Shown piece by piece: positions 30,337 through 39,334 of a stretch of 64,000 nucleotides of DNA (within the stretch, counting starts at the first letter, position 1; every line of letters starts with the position of its first letter). The stretch comes from Solibacillus sp. FSL R7-0668 (GTDB lineage Bacteria > Bacillota > Bacilli > Bacillales_A > Planococcaceae): assembly GCF_038006205.1 (NCBI RefSeq), contig NZ_JBBOUU010000001.1, positions 2,110,001 to 2,174,000 on the forward strand. Reading direction: 5' to 3'. The notes beneath the pieces are model-generated. The model made no database searches and was not told where the DNA came from. It was given only the letters and a program-made list of their open reading frames with translations. Made by a program: the position numbers and the translations under genes.

Positions 30337-30765
30337 GTGAAAAACAATACACTCGGCTCACTCATTTGGTTGCGTATGATGCGCTTTACACATCAAAGTA
30401 ACCTATTATCGAACGAGTTTTTAAAGCAATACGATTTGACAACCGCGCAATTTGATGTGCTACTACAAATTTCAATAGCGCAGCCGATTACCCAAAGTGA
30501 GCTCGCAAAAAAGGTCACCGTTACAGAGGGTGGAATTTCACGCATGCTAACACGTCTTGAACAGGAGCAATTAATTACCCGGACACAGCAGTGGAAAACA
30601 AAATACATCGAGCTAACCGAAAAAGGTAATCAATTATTAACAAGCGCACTGGATGCACAAATTCAATTTCAATCATCGTTTTTTGATGATGTATTAACAA
30701 AAGAGGAACAAAAACAGTTATATGATTTAGTTTCTCGCGTCGAAAAAAACAGTCAAAGACATTAG
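30337..30765 (+). CDS. MarR-family transcriptional regulator
   Basis: From the GTG at 30337 with AAAGGACG upstream, the protein is 142 residues. It has a winged helix core with [35 protein letters not shown] and a C-terminal dimer helix. It leads an operon with a ring-cleaving dioxygenase and a flavin monooxygenase, the same logic as MhqR, which controls quinone-stress genes. The upstream in-frame extension overlaps the promoter and is not coding. Confidence 0.87.
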   Translation: MKNNTLGSLIWLRMMRFTHQSNLLSNEFLKQYDLTTAQFDVLLQISIAQPITQSELAKKVTVTEGGISRMLTRLEQEQLITRTQQWKTKYIELTEKGNQLLTSALDAQIQFQSSFFDDVLTKEEQKQLYDLVSRVEKNSQRH

Positions 30766-30777
30766 GAGGAACATTAT

Positions 30778-31716
30778 ATGTACACAATTCCAGGACATCA
30801 TCATATTTCGATGAATACAAAAAACGCAAAATCAAATAACCACTTCTACCGTGAAGTGTTAGGCTTACGTCGTGTTAAATTAACCGTCAATCAGGATGCG
30901 CCTTCGATGTATCATCTATTTTATGGCGATAAAACAGGAAGTCCAGGTACAGAGCTATCCTTTTTTGAAATCCCATTAGTTGGTCGCACCCATCGTGGAA
31001 CGAATGCGATAACGAAAATCGGCTTAATCGTACCGAGTGAAGAAAGCTTAGTTTATTGGCAGCAGCGTCTGACTTCTTATGGTGTTGAACAAAGTGAAAT
31101 GAGCACGTATGCCGGTCGCCCTGCCCTGCTTTTCGAGGGTTCAGAAGGGTTGCGCATGGCACTCATTGCGGCACCGAACACAAAGGTCGCACATTGGGAA
31201 ACGTATGAAGGCTCCCCTGTTCCAGCAACGCATCAAATTCAAGGGATGGGCACAGTCGAAATAACCGTGAAAAACAAGAAAAAGTTAATGGCGACGTTAA
31301 CTGAAATCTTCGGCTATCACGTAGCAGAGGAAACAGCAACAACCGCGCTCATGCAGTCTGTTGATAACGAGCTATTCGGCGAAATTTATATTATCGAGCA
31401 AGATGGCGAATCCGAAAAACCGGGACGTGGCAGCATTCATCATTTAGCAATTCGCGTGAAAAATGAGGACGAATTAATTTACTGGGATGAACAGGTAAAA
31501 AAACGTGGCTTTATGAGCTCAGGCATTGTGGATCGTTTCTACTTTAAGAGCTTATACTTCCGCGAATCAAACGGCATTTTATTTGAAATTGCGACAGACG
31601 GACCTGGATTTTTACTTGATGGAAACATCGAAACATTAGGTGAACAGCTTGATTTACCGGACTTTTTAGAGTCTAAGCGCGAGGAAATCATCGCGTCATT
31701 AAAACCGATTCAATAA
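30778..31716 (+). CDS. Ring-cleaving dioxygenase, VOC/glyoxalase fold (MhqO-like)
   Basis: The 312-residue protein has two vicinal-oxygen-chelate modules. Likely metal ligands are His in GHHHISM near residue 8, His in IHHLAIRV near 222 and Glu in LFEIATD near 275. Relatives (MhqO, MhqA, MhqE) act on hydroquinone or catechol-like compounds in Gram-positive bacteria. TAGGAGG precedes the ATG. Its place behind a MarR gene suggests induction by electrophilic aromatics. Confidence 0.88.
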   Translation: MYTIPGHHHISMNTKNAKSNNHFYREVLGLRRVKLTVNQDAPSMYHLFYGDKTGSPGTELSFFEIPLVGRTHRGTNAITKIGLIVPSEESLVYWQQRLTSYGVEQSEMSTYAGRPALLFEGSEGLRMALIAAPNTKVAHWETYEGSPVPATHQIQGMGTVEITVKNKKKLMATLTEIFGYHVAEETATTALMQSVDNELFGEIYIIEQDGESEKPGRGSIHHLAIRVKNEDELIYWDEQVKKRGFMSSGIVDRFYFKSLYFRESNGILFEIATDGPGFLLDGNIETLGEQLDLPDFLESKREEIIASLKPIQ

Positions 31717-31729
31717 GGAGCAAAAAAAC

Positions 31730-32785
31730 ATGGAAAACTATCGAATTAACGAAAAAAACGGCATGGAGTTTGGCATTTACACATTAGGTGACCATATCCC
31801 AAATCCATTAACAGGCTCACGTATCTCCGCACAGGCGCGGATTCAGGAGATTATCGAAACGAGTAAGTTCGCGGAACAAGCGGGCATTGACGTCTTTGCT
31901 GTCGGTGAAAGTCATCAGCAGTACTTCGCAACGCAAGCCCATTCCGTTGTGCTTGCGGCAATCGCTCAGGCAACTTCAAAAATCAAGCTGGCGAGCTCGG
32001 CAACGGTTTTGAGTGTCGCCGATCCGGTACGTGTGTATGAGGATTTTGCGACGCTAGATTTAATCTCTAGTGGACGGGCAGAAATCGTTGCAGGTCGCGG
32101 TTCTCGTGTCGGGGCGCATGAATTATTCGGTGTGAGCTTACGCGACTATGAAGAAATTTTTGAAGATAAGCTTGCATTATTAAAGCAATTAAATGACAAA
32201 CAAATCATCAATTATGAAGGCAAATTCCGCGCACCTTTAAACAATGCGCATATTTTACCTCAGCCACTCAATGGGTCTCTACCGATTTGGCGTGCAGTTG
32301 GTGGCCCTCCTGAAAGTGCCATTAAAGCGGGGAAAATGGGCATTCCGATGATGCTAACAACATTAGGCGGCCCTGCTATAGCATTCGCTCCCTCTGTCGA
32401 TGCCTACCGTGAAGCAGCAGACCGCAGTGGACATGATGCGTCGAAACTGCCGATTGCCACAGCGAGCTTATTTTATGTAGCGGAAACAGAGGCGGAAGCA
32501 TTAGAAGGCATGTACCCACACTTAAACGGTGGGATGCAGGCTATTCGCGGACAAGGCTACCCACGTGGACAATTCGAGGCAGCTACTTCTGTAACAGACG
32601 CACTCATGGTCGGCTCAACGAATCAAATTATTGAAAAGTTGCACTACCAATATGAGCTATATGGCATGCAACGCTTCATGGCACAAATTGACTTTGGCGG
32701 GATACCTATTGAAAAAGTAATGAAAAATATTGAGATTATCGGCAATGACATTATTCCAGCGGTGAAGAAGTTTACGGCGAAATAG
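31730..32785 (+). CDS. Luciferase-like (LLM class) flavin-dependent monooxygenase
   Basis: The 351-residue protein has the bacterial luciferase TIM-barrel layout, starting MEFGIYTLGDHIPNP and including GRAEIVAGRGSRVGAHELFG, typical of the family. It would use reduced FMN and oxygen on an unidentified substrate. It lies 13 bases after the dioxygenase and is the last gene of the operon; a terminator follows. Confidence 0.85.
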   Translation: MENYRINEKNGMEFGIYTLGDHIPNPLTGSRISAQARIQEIIETSKFAEQAGIDVFAVGESHQQYFATQAHSVVLAAIAQATSKIKLASSATVLSVADPVRVYEDFATLDLISSGRAEIVAGRGSRVGAHELFGVSLRDYEEIFEDKLALLKQLNDKQIINYEGKFRAPLNNAHILPQPLNGSLPIWRAVGGPPESAIKAGKMGIPMMLTTLGGPAIAFAPSVDAYREAADRSGHDASKLPIATASLFYVAETEAEALEGMYPHLNGGMQAIRGQGYPRGQFEAATSVTDALMVGSTNQIIEKLHYQYELYGMQRFMAQIDFGGIPIEKVMKNIEIIGNDIIPAVKKFTAK

Positions 32786-32817
32786 CATTTAATCAACAAT
32801 TTTTATGCAAAATATGT

Positions 32818-32860
32818 AGCAGTTAATAAATCGAATGGCGATTTATTAGCTGCTTTCTTG
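32818..32860 (+). terminator. Terminator of the MarR operon
   Basis: A 16-base-pair stem (32818-32833 with 32839-32854, one wobble) is followed by TTTCTT. Confidence 0.82.
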
Positions 32861-33126
32861 GATTAATAGTTACAATAACTAATAGGTTCTCCTTTAGCTC
32901 TAAAATAACGCAACGATCTTGTTCACCAATTGAAACTTAGGTCACTCTAGCATAACTCCCCATTCGAATGACATATTAGCGATTGTCTTTAAAGATAAAC
33001 GTATTTTATGAAACTATTTCACACCCAAACTCGTTATAATCATGATAAACTTTACTTAACGACAATACTATTTTATGACCATAGAAAGGAGGAAGATGTT
33101 GTAAGCTTTCAGCATCTGTAAATCGC
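32861..33126. other. Intergenic stretch before the glucosaminidase gene
   Basis: No reading frame or RNA is recognised. It holds a strong orphan ribosome site AAAGGAGG at 33086-33093 followed by a minimal ATG TTG TAA frame (33096-33104), 20-30 bases before the next gene's ATG. Confidence 0.5.
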
Positions 33127-33885
33127 ATGGCATTGATACGAAAAATTTTCCTCGCTACCCTTTTTCTTGGTGCCATTTTTGGGCTTATATTTTTCGGACT
33201 TATCCATTTTTTAACTCCATCAACGAACACAGCTACTCCGCAACCGCTTGAGGAAAGCCCTTCTGTTGAGGAATTTATAGGTAAAATTGCAGAAACCGCG
33301 CGCAAGCTTGGTGCAGACAACGATTTATATGCATCCGTTATGATTGCACAGGCTATTCTTGAGAGTAAAAGCGGACAAAGTGGACTCGCAGCATCGCCAA
33401 ACTATAATTTATTTGGCATCAAGGGACAATATCAAAACGATTCGGTCATCCTCGAAACGCAAGAAGATGATGGCACAGGCAATATGACAACGATTCAAGC
33501 TGAATTCCGCAAGTATGCTTCCTATGAAGAATCTTTAAAAGATTATGTCAACTTACTTCGAAACGGGGTCTCTTGGAATAAGCAATTTTATACGAGCGTA
33601 TTCAAAAGCAACACCGCTTCTTATAAGGATGCGACCCACTTCTTAACAGGCACCTACGCCACAGATTCCAAATACAATGAAAAGCTGAACGCGCTCATTG
33701 CCCAATATGACTTAGTGCAATATGACAAACCGATTCAAAGTAAAAAGACGGTACAAGTTGAAGATGGCGATTCCCTAACGCAAATTGCGGAAGCTCATCA
33801 AGTTAAAGTCACTTCCATTAAGCAATGGAATCAACTAAACTCCAATTATATTGAAGCTGGACAAACGTTAAATATTTATTATTAG
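33127..33885 (+). CDS. Membrane-anchored N-acetylglucosaminidase with LysM domain
   Basis: The 252-residue protein has an N-terminal membrane anchor (about residues 8-28), a FlgJ-type glucosaminidase domain (about 45-195) with AILESKSGQSGLA holding the probable catalytic Glu, and one C-terminal LysM (about 206-250) that binds peptidoglycan. It would cut cell-wall glycan. The ATG at 33127 has no good ribosome site at the right distance; the nearest strong site is about 33 bases upstream. Confidence 0.88.
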   Translation: MALIRKIFLATLFLGAIFGLIFFGLIHFLTPSTNTATPQPLEESPSVEEFIGKIAETARKLGADNDLYASVMIAQAILESKSGQSGLAASPNYNLFGIKGQYQNDSVILETQEDDGTGNMTTIQAEFRKYASYEESLKDYVNLLRNGVSWNKQFYTSVFKSNTASYKDATHFLTGTYATDSKYNEKLNALIAQYDLVQYDKPIQSKKTVQVEDGDSLTQIAEAHQVKVTSIKQWNQLNSNYIEAGQTLNIYY

Positions 33886-33888
33886 AAA

Positions 33889-33921
33889 AAGGAATTGAGT
33901 GTAAGTGCTCAAATCCTTTTT
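33889..33921 (+). terminator. Terminator after the glucosaminidase gene
   Basis: Complementary arms beginning AAAAAGGA and ending TCCTTTTT, with an inner TTGAG/CTCAA pair, directly follow the stop codon. Confidence 0.78.
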
Positions 33922-34049
33922 CTATTTTATTGAAAACATTGTATGAAAAAAGTTTCATGTAAGGATTCATTGAAATCTCTTCCTCATTCAGATATGCTGA
34001 TGATAAATCTAGCTATATCAGGAATAATTGTCAAAAAGGTTGTGAATGT

Positions 34050-34709
34050 ATGAACGGAATACAGCTTAGTTTAATTATCATCAGTTGGATCATTAGTTTT
34101 TTCTATTGTATACACCTTTCAAAGAAGCATGGCATTACTTGGTGGCGTGGTTTGATTGTATTTGTTATTGGGCTTTTCAGCTTTTCATTTTCGCTACCAT
34201 TTTTTCAGACAACGATTCAAATCGCCATTCTTCCTTTAGGGATTTTCTTCCTTTACTTAGCTTTGCGGAATAAAGACAGCTGGGAAAAATATCGTCATTT
34301 TGCGTGGAGTGGCTTTTTGCTAAATTATGTATTTTTATTCATTTTGATCGTCAGTTATTTTGTAAGTCCGCTTGTTTATCAACCAGAGCGACTGTCAACG
34401 TATATTCGCAGCACTGAGCAGTTACAGCTAATTTCAACAGCAACGGATCAAACGCAAATACTTGCCTTGACCAACGATATTATTGAACAGGCCAATTTGG
34501 AAATTCTCACGTTTGAGAAACCACCATATGAAGAAACACCCGAGCGCTTCCCCTATTTGTTAATGGGACAACAGGCGCAAAAAGGGAGTGCCATCACTTC
34601 GAAAATTTATATTGAAGAAAACGGCAAAGGCATTTTAGTCGATTCCAATCAAAAGCAATATTACTTTACCGTTCCATCATCACTTTTTGAAGGGAGGCAC
34701 TCTCAATAA
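34050..34709 (+). CDS. Membrane protein of unknown function, 219 residues
   Basis: Four hydrophobic segments in the first 115 residues are followed by a soluble C-terminal domain of about 100 residues. No family is recognised. It abuts the next gene with no gap and probably forms a two-gene unit with it. Confidence 0.7.
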   Translation: MNGIQLSLIIISWIISFFYCIHLSKKHGITWWRGLIVFVIGLFSFSFSLPFFQTTIQIAILPLGIFFLYLALRNKDSWEKYRHFAWSGFLLNYVFLFILIVSYFVSPLVYQPERLSTYIRSTEQLQLISTATDQTQILALTNDIIEQANLEILTFEKPPYEETPERFPYLLMGQQAQKGSAITSKIYIEENGKGILVDSNQKQYYFTVPSSLFEGRHSQ

Positions 34710-35399
34710 ATGAAAATGAAAAAATGGCTAATCGGTGGGCTTTTTATCCTTTTATTAGGTGGATTCGGCTTCTATTATTTCTCTCCACCTAAAGCTTTTT
34801 ATACGCAAGAGCAATTACTAACCGTGCTCAAAAACTATCCAGATAAGCAATACCGGGCAGAAAAAATCGATGACATTATTTTTCTGAATGACCGACATGT
34901 TTTCGTTCCCTATACCAATCATGAAAAGCTCCCTGGAATTTTGCTCTTTAAATGGGATAAACGTGATTGGCATGTCGTTGGTGGCAGCGTCAATATGCCA
35001 AAGCATTTATGGCAGCTGGATACAACCGATTCTTCAACGACATACGTGCTCTGGCATCATAACTTTAAGGAAGCGGTTGATTTTCAGGTGAAATTAGATC
35101 GAATAGGAGGTTGGAGCACTTCAGATGGCATGACCATTTATTCACCACGCATTCATATGACCCACGAAATAACAGATGCACCGAATTACGGTGTGCTTCA
35201 AATATCAGACGAATGGGCTGCGGTGACTACCCCATCCATCAAGCCTTCTTTTCTGCAATCATTTTTAGGCTATAACGAGGATTACTCATACCAATTTTCC
35301 GCCAAATTTTTAAATGACCGACAAGAAGAAGTATATTTAGAAGGCAATGGTGGCGGCTTCGGTAACGGCTATACCAATATGTTACATCAGATTTTATAA
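34710..35399 (+). CDS. Signal-anchored protein of unknown function, 229 residues
   Basis: A single N-terminal anchor (KWLIGGLFILLLGGFGFYYF) leads an extracytoplasmic domain with DIIFLNDRHVFVPYTNHEKL and a glycine-rich GNGGGFGNGY near the end. No known domain is recognised. Start overlaps the stop region of the preceding gene; the ribosome site GAAGGGAGG is inside that gene. Confidence 0.7.
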   Translation: MKMKKWLIGGLFILLLGGFGFYYFSPPKAFYTQEQLLTVLKNYPDKQYRAEKIDDIIFLNDRHVFVPYTNHEKLPGILLFKWDKRDWHVVGGSVNMPKHLWQLDTTDSSTTYVLWHHNFKEAVDFQVKLDRIGGWSTSDGMTIYSPRIHMTHEITDAPNYGVLQISDEWAAVTTPSIKPSFLQSFLGYNEDYSYQFSAKFLNDRQEEVYLEGNGGGFGNGYTNMLHQIL

Positions 35400-35423
35400 T
35401 ATTTTTATCTTCAAATTTTTAAT

Positions 35424-35484
35424 AGCTCTAGCTTTATGTGATTACACTCACCTATAAGTAATCGAAGAAGCTAGAGCTTTTTTT
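35424..35484 (+). terminator. Terminator of the 34-35.4 kb gene pair
   Basis: AGCTCTAGCTT (35424-35434) and AAGCTAGAGCT (35468-35478) form an 11-base-pair stem followed by a T-run. Confidence 0.82.
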
Positions 35485-35743
35485 ACAAAATCTATGTAAA
35501 AATACTAAAGTAAATCTTCAATCAGTGGGGTTTTTCCCACATCCCCCACTGATATTTAGATGAACCTATCTGCCATAAATCCTCCATTTTACTTCCCCAT
35601 TTTTACAACCCATTCAAAAATACTTCGAATTCCATGATATTTTTATATAACAGTTTTCACTACGTAATGTGTGTTTATCTATGTTTTATTTGATTATTCA
35701 CACTTTTAATATATCTTCATAGCTAAATTTTCAAAAAACTCTG
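35485..35743. other. A+T-rich intergenic stretch before cstA
   Basis: About 260 bases with no frame, repeat or RNA that I can support; it leads into the cstA promoter. Confidence 0.5.
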
Positions 35744-35772
35744 TTTACAACCCTATCTTCAGTTTATATAAT
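35744..35772 (+). promoter_or_regulatory. Sigma-A promoter of cstA
   Basis: TTTACA (35744-35749), exactly 17 bases, then the consensus TATAAT (35767-35772), about 30 bases before the start codon. Confidence 0.8.
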
Positions 35773-35803
35773 TTGAATTATCAGAAAAATTGGAGGACGA
35801 TTT

Positions 35804-37237
35804 ATGTATACACTTCTTGGTTCGATTGCTCTATTAATTGTAGGGTATATCGTTTATGGAAAGTTTATTGAAAAGGTGTTTATTGTTAATGATGCAACAC
35901 CGACACCAGCTTATACAAAAGCTGATAACTTAGATTATATGCCGATGCCTGCTTGGAAAGGCTGGACGATTCAATTATTAAATATCGCAGGGCTTGGTCC
36001 GATTTACGGGGCGATTGCAGGTGCACTATATGGACCTGTTGCAATGATTTGGATTGTATTTGGTTGTATTTTTGCCGGAGCCGTTCATGACTATTTTGCT
36101 GGGATGTTATCGCTGCGTCATGGAGGCGCACAATTCCCTGCACTTGTTCAACGTTATTTAGGTAAAGTAATGCGCGTATTCACGGATATCGTTTCAGTTG
36201 TATTAATGGTTTTAGTAGCAGCTGCCTTTACTGCAGGGCCTGCCGCTGTTCTTTCGTCAAAATTAGGAATTACATTTATGACAGCACTTATTGCGATTTT
36301 CATATACTTCTTATTAGCAGCCATTTTACCAATCAATCAAATTATTGGTCGTATTTATCCAATCTTTGGTGCCGTATTAATCGTTATGGCCGGTGCGGTA
36401 TTAGTAGCACTTGTCACTTCAGGTATTGCGATTCCTGAGGTTTCTTTAACAAATATGCATCCAAATGATTTACCAGTTTGGCCATTATTAATGGTAACCA
36501 TTTCTTGTGGTGCAATCTCTGGTTTCCACTCTACGCAAAGCCCGATTATTTCAAGAACCATCAAGAAAGAATCTGAGGGTCGCAAAGTCTTCTTCGGTGC
36601 CATGATTGGTGAAGGTGTGATCGCGTTAATCTGGTGTGCAGCTGGTATGAGTTTTTACGGCGGTACTGAAGGTTTATTACCAAAAATCGCCGAAATTGGT
36701 GCAGGTGGCGTAGTAGACGAAATTTCATATGCTTTACTTGGAACATTCGGTAGTATTTTAGCCATTTTAGGGATTGTCATCTTACCGATTACAACAGGTG
36801 ATACGTCATTACGTTCTGCACGTATGATCGTATTAGACTTTTTAGGCTCTCGTTTACCAAAAAGCAGTAGCGCAACAGCGATTTTAGCAACCGTTGCCGT
36901 AGCAGCACCTGCTTTCTTCTTATCAACAATTGATTATCAATTCTTATGGCGTTATGTAGGGATGACCAATCAAATGGTTGCGACCGTGATGCTTTGGGTG
37001 GCCGCCTCGTATTTATTAAAAACAGGCAAGTTCCACTGGATTGCAGGTTTACCCGCTCTATTCATGACTTCTGTCGTCTTTGTTTACTTAATGGTCGCAC
37101 CAGAAGGATTTGCCCTAGCTTATGATACAGGTGTCATCATTGGTTTAAGCTTCACTGTCCTAGTTGCGTTCATTTATATTTATCAAATCTTTAAACATAA
37201 AGCATTTACAAATCCAGTATTTTTAACAGAAAAATAA
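35804..37237 (+). CDS. cstA: Carbon starvation CstA-family transporter
   Basis: The 477-residue membrane protein is a short-form CstA/BtsT relative with about 13 hydrophobic helices. It has the early motif GPIYGAIAGALYGPVAMIWI followed by GAVHDYFAGMLSLRHGG, typical of the family. Characterised members import pyruvate or take part in peptide use under starvation. TTGGAGG precedes the ATG. It is a single gene with a clear promoter and terminator. Confidence 0.9.
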   Translation: MYTLLGSIALLIVGYIVYGKFIEKVFIVNDATPTPAYTKADNLDYMPMPAWKGWTIQLLNIAGLGPIYGAIAGALYGPVAMIWIVFGCIFAGAVHDYFAGMLSLRHGGAQFPALVQRYLGKVMRVFTDIVSVVLMVLVAAAFTAGPAAVLSSKLGITFMTALIAIFIYFLLAAILPINQIIGRIYPIFGAVLIVMAGAVLVALVTSGIAIPEVSLTNMHPNDLPVWPLLMVTISCGAISGFHSTQSPIISRTIKKESEGRKVFFGAMIGEGVIALIWCAAGMSFYGGTEGLLPKIAEIGAGGVVDEISYALLGTFGSILAILGIVILPITTGDTSLRSARMIVLDFLGSRLPKSSSATAILATVAVAAPAFFLSTIDYQFLWRYVGMTNQMVATVMLWVAASYLLKTGKFHWIAGLPALFMTSVVFVYLMVAPEGFALAYDTGVIIGLSFTVLVAFIYIYQIFKHKAFTNPVFLTEK

Positions 37238-37252
37238 GCTTTTCTTAATGAT

Positions 37253-37294
37253 AAAATCTCGCATTTTTATGAAAACTAAAAATGCGAGATTTTT
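37253..37294 (+). terminator. Terminator of cstA
   Basis: AAAATCTCGCATTTTTA pairs with TAAAAATGCGAGATTTTT across a short loop. Confidence 0.88.
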
Positions 37295-37387
37295 GTTTAG
37301 AAACTTGAATTGGTTATATGCCCCCTGAATTCAAAACCTAGATTATTTTACCATAATCATTTAAAATCATCACAAGAGGTGAATACA

Positions 37388-37762
37388 ATGAAACGTTTTT
37401 TAGCAGCGATCGTTCTTGTGATGCTCGCGCTTGTCGGCTGTTCAAGCGAAGAAAGCGAAAGTTACAAAACCATCGAATTAACTGAAATCGAAGCGTACAC
37501 AGCAAAAGGCTATGAGGTCATTGACGTACGTGAGCCCGATGAATTCGCAGCTGGGCATATTCCGGATGCACAAAATCTGCCTTTATCTACCCTTCAATCA
37601 GGAGCTGACCTTATTTCCTTAAATCAAGATGGCAAATACATTATTATTTGTCGTAGTGGCAACCGCTCTCAGCAAGCGAGTGAAATTTTACACGAGCAAG
37701 GCTATACCGTCGTCAATGTCAAAGAAGGCATGTCGAGTTGGACAGGGCCGGTGAGTAAATAA
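37388..37762 (+). CDS. Rhodanese-domain lipoprotein
   Basis: The 124-residue protein has a lipoprotein signal with lipobox LVGC (Cys18) and one rhodanese domain. The active-site loop is CRSGNRS, with the catalytic Cys at about residue 93, and the entry motif VIDVREPDEFAAGHIPDA is clear. It could transfer sulfur or sense thiols outside the membrane. The start at 37388 is set by AAGAGGTG; the longer frame has no ribosome site. Confidence 0.88.
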   Translation: MKRFLAAIVLVMLALVGCSSEESESYKTIELTEIEAYTAKGYEVIDVREPDEFAAGHIPDAQNLPLSTLQSGADLISLNQDGKYIIICRSGNRSQQASEILHEQGYTVVNVKEGMSSWTGPVSK

Positions 37763-37781
37763 AGTTGAAGAGAATTAGAAA

Positions 37782-37817
37782 AGCCAAAAACGTTTGACAA
37801 GGAACGTTTTTGGCTAT
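37782..37817. terminator. Terminator between rhodanese and GNAT genes
   Basis: AGCCAAAAACGTT and AACGTTTTTGGCT (37803-37815) form a perfect 13-base-pair stem between converging genes; T-rich ends on both sides are short. Confidence 0.78.
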
Positions 37818-37823
37818 TTAAAA

Positions 37824-38372
37824 TTATAAGCAAGCATCCATAAAATAGCCCATTTCGATACGAACTTCCTTGTTCTTCCTATCTTCATTCGAATACGAAG
37901 CTAAGTTCAAACCAACGAGCTGAAAACCATTCTTCAAATAGAACTGAATAGCAGGATAATTGCACGTTTGTGTTTCCAGCGTTATCATTCTGACACCCAT
38001 TTCGTGTGCCTGCTTTTTAGCGAACGCAAATAAAGCTGTCCCAATGCCCTGCCGTTTAAATTGTAACTCTACGTATAAATTATGTATAAGCAATGTATTA
38101 TTCCATTCCATCTTTTGAAGAGCAATAACGCCACATTCCTGACCATTGATTTCACATACAAAAACGCCTGCTTCTTTATTATGGGCGTCAAATAGCTCCT
38201 CTTCCAAATTTTTTTCAAATGGGCGATCAAAATCCTTTTCCGTTAATGAAAAGTTCCAGCCGTGTTGGTGCTTTTCTATCTCAATATCATAATATTTTTC
38301 GGATGTATACCGATAAAAGACCTGTTTTCCCGTTGGATAATGTTTTCTATCAATTTGGCGAATCGTTAACAT
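37824..38372 (-). CDS. GNAT-family N-acetyltransferase
   Basis: The 182-residue protein has the acetyl-CoA-binding motif A in LQFKRQGIGTALFAFAKKQA (about residues 106-125), followed by TLETQTCNYPAIQFYLKNGF. Substrate unknown. The start at 38372 follows AAGGAGG; upstream in-frame codons precede that site. Confidence 0.86.
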   Translation of the reverse strand: MLTIRQIDRKHYPTGKQVFYRYTSEKYYDIEIEKHQHGWNFSLTEKDFDRPFEKNLEEELFDAHNKEAGVFVCEINGQECGVIALQKMEWNNTLLIHNLYVELQFKRQGIGTALFAFAKKQAHEMGVRMITLETQTCNYPAIQFYLKNGFQLVGLNLASYSNEDRKNKEVRIEMGYFMDACL

Positions 38373-38428
38373 AATACCTCCTTTTTTCACAAATCAGACA
38401 TACGGTTTGATTATCGTAATGACTCATT

Positions 38429-39151
38429 TTACTGCTTCGCCTTCATCACCTCATCATACATAATTTCCTCATAGTATTGCTCATAGCCAACCATGCCAAG
38501 CTCACGTGCCGCTTGTAATTCAGCTGCTCGGTCATATGGAACGCGAACAAATTGAATCGCATTTGCACCAAAAGACCCTTCCAAAATAACATATGTTGCA
38601 TCGACGAGATCTAAGCCAACGCTGCCTACATTACACAAAATCTTCGTATCATAGCTTCTTAACAATGTCATATGAATGTCCCCGTAAAATACCATATCCG
38701 GCGTGCGGTCTTTATGCAGTGAATTAGTTTCTTCACTATTGTCAAATAATGATAAGCATGCCTCTTTTGAATGATGCTCCGGTGCAATCCGCTCAAATAC
38801 ACTGCGCGGTGATGCATGGAAACAACGAATGAGCTTGCCGTTTAACTCAAAGTCTATAAAAAAAGGTAATGCAGCTAAATACGCATAATCTTCATCTGTT
38901 AGTTGACTTTGCATCCACTTAATGACGTCATTATCAATTTCATCACGCATAAATACTTCCCAGTTGCCGTAAATCACCTTGTCACAATATTTTTTCACAA
39001 GCGCGATACATTCCGAACCACGTGGCCCCTTTCCAACTAAATCGCCTAAACAAAAAATTTGATCCACATCACGCTTCGCAATATCGTTTAATACTGCCTC
39101 AAGTGCCGTTAAATTGCCATGTATATCTGAAATGATTGCAAACTTCGACAA
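38429..39151 (-). CDS. Metallophosphoesterase (calcineurin-like, YfcE-type)
   Basis: The 240-residue protein has the metal-binding blocks SDIHGN, GDLVGKGPRG, YGNWE, FHASP and YGDIHMTLL. The usual GNHD/GNHE block reads GNWE, so one histidine is a tryptophan. It is probably a cytoplasmic phosphodiesterase or nucleotidase. The start is taken as TTG at 39151, eight bases after GGGAGG, giving MSKFAIISDIHGN; the frame upstream has no better start. Confidence 0.82.
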   Translation of the reverse strand: MSKFAIISDIHGNLTALEAVLNDIAKRDVDQIFCLGDLVGKGPRGSECIALVKKYCDKVIYGNWEVFMRDEIDNDVIKWMQSQLTDEDYAYLAALPFFIDFELNGKLIRCFHASPRSVFERIAPEHHSKEACLSLFDNSEETNSLHKDRTPDMVFYGDIHMTLLRSYDTKILCNVGSVGLDLVDATYVILEGSFGANAIQFVRVPYDRAAELQAARELGMVGYEQYYEEIMYDEVMKAKQ

Positions 39152-39334
39152 ATTAGGTCCCTCCCTACACAACTCTCACTAGATAAATTTTACAATAAAA
39201 AGGAAGTGAATGGGTGCTAATTTATATTTTGAGTGAAATAAAGGGACCTAACATTAATTTTGGCGGTGAACTGTTTGAAAAAGTGATAGTAATTTAATTC
39301 CAGGCTTACACCTTTATTAAAATCAAACCTAGCC

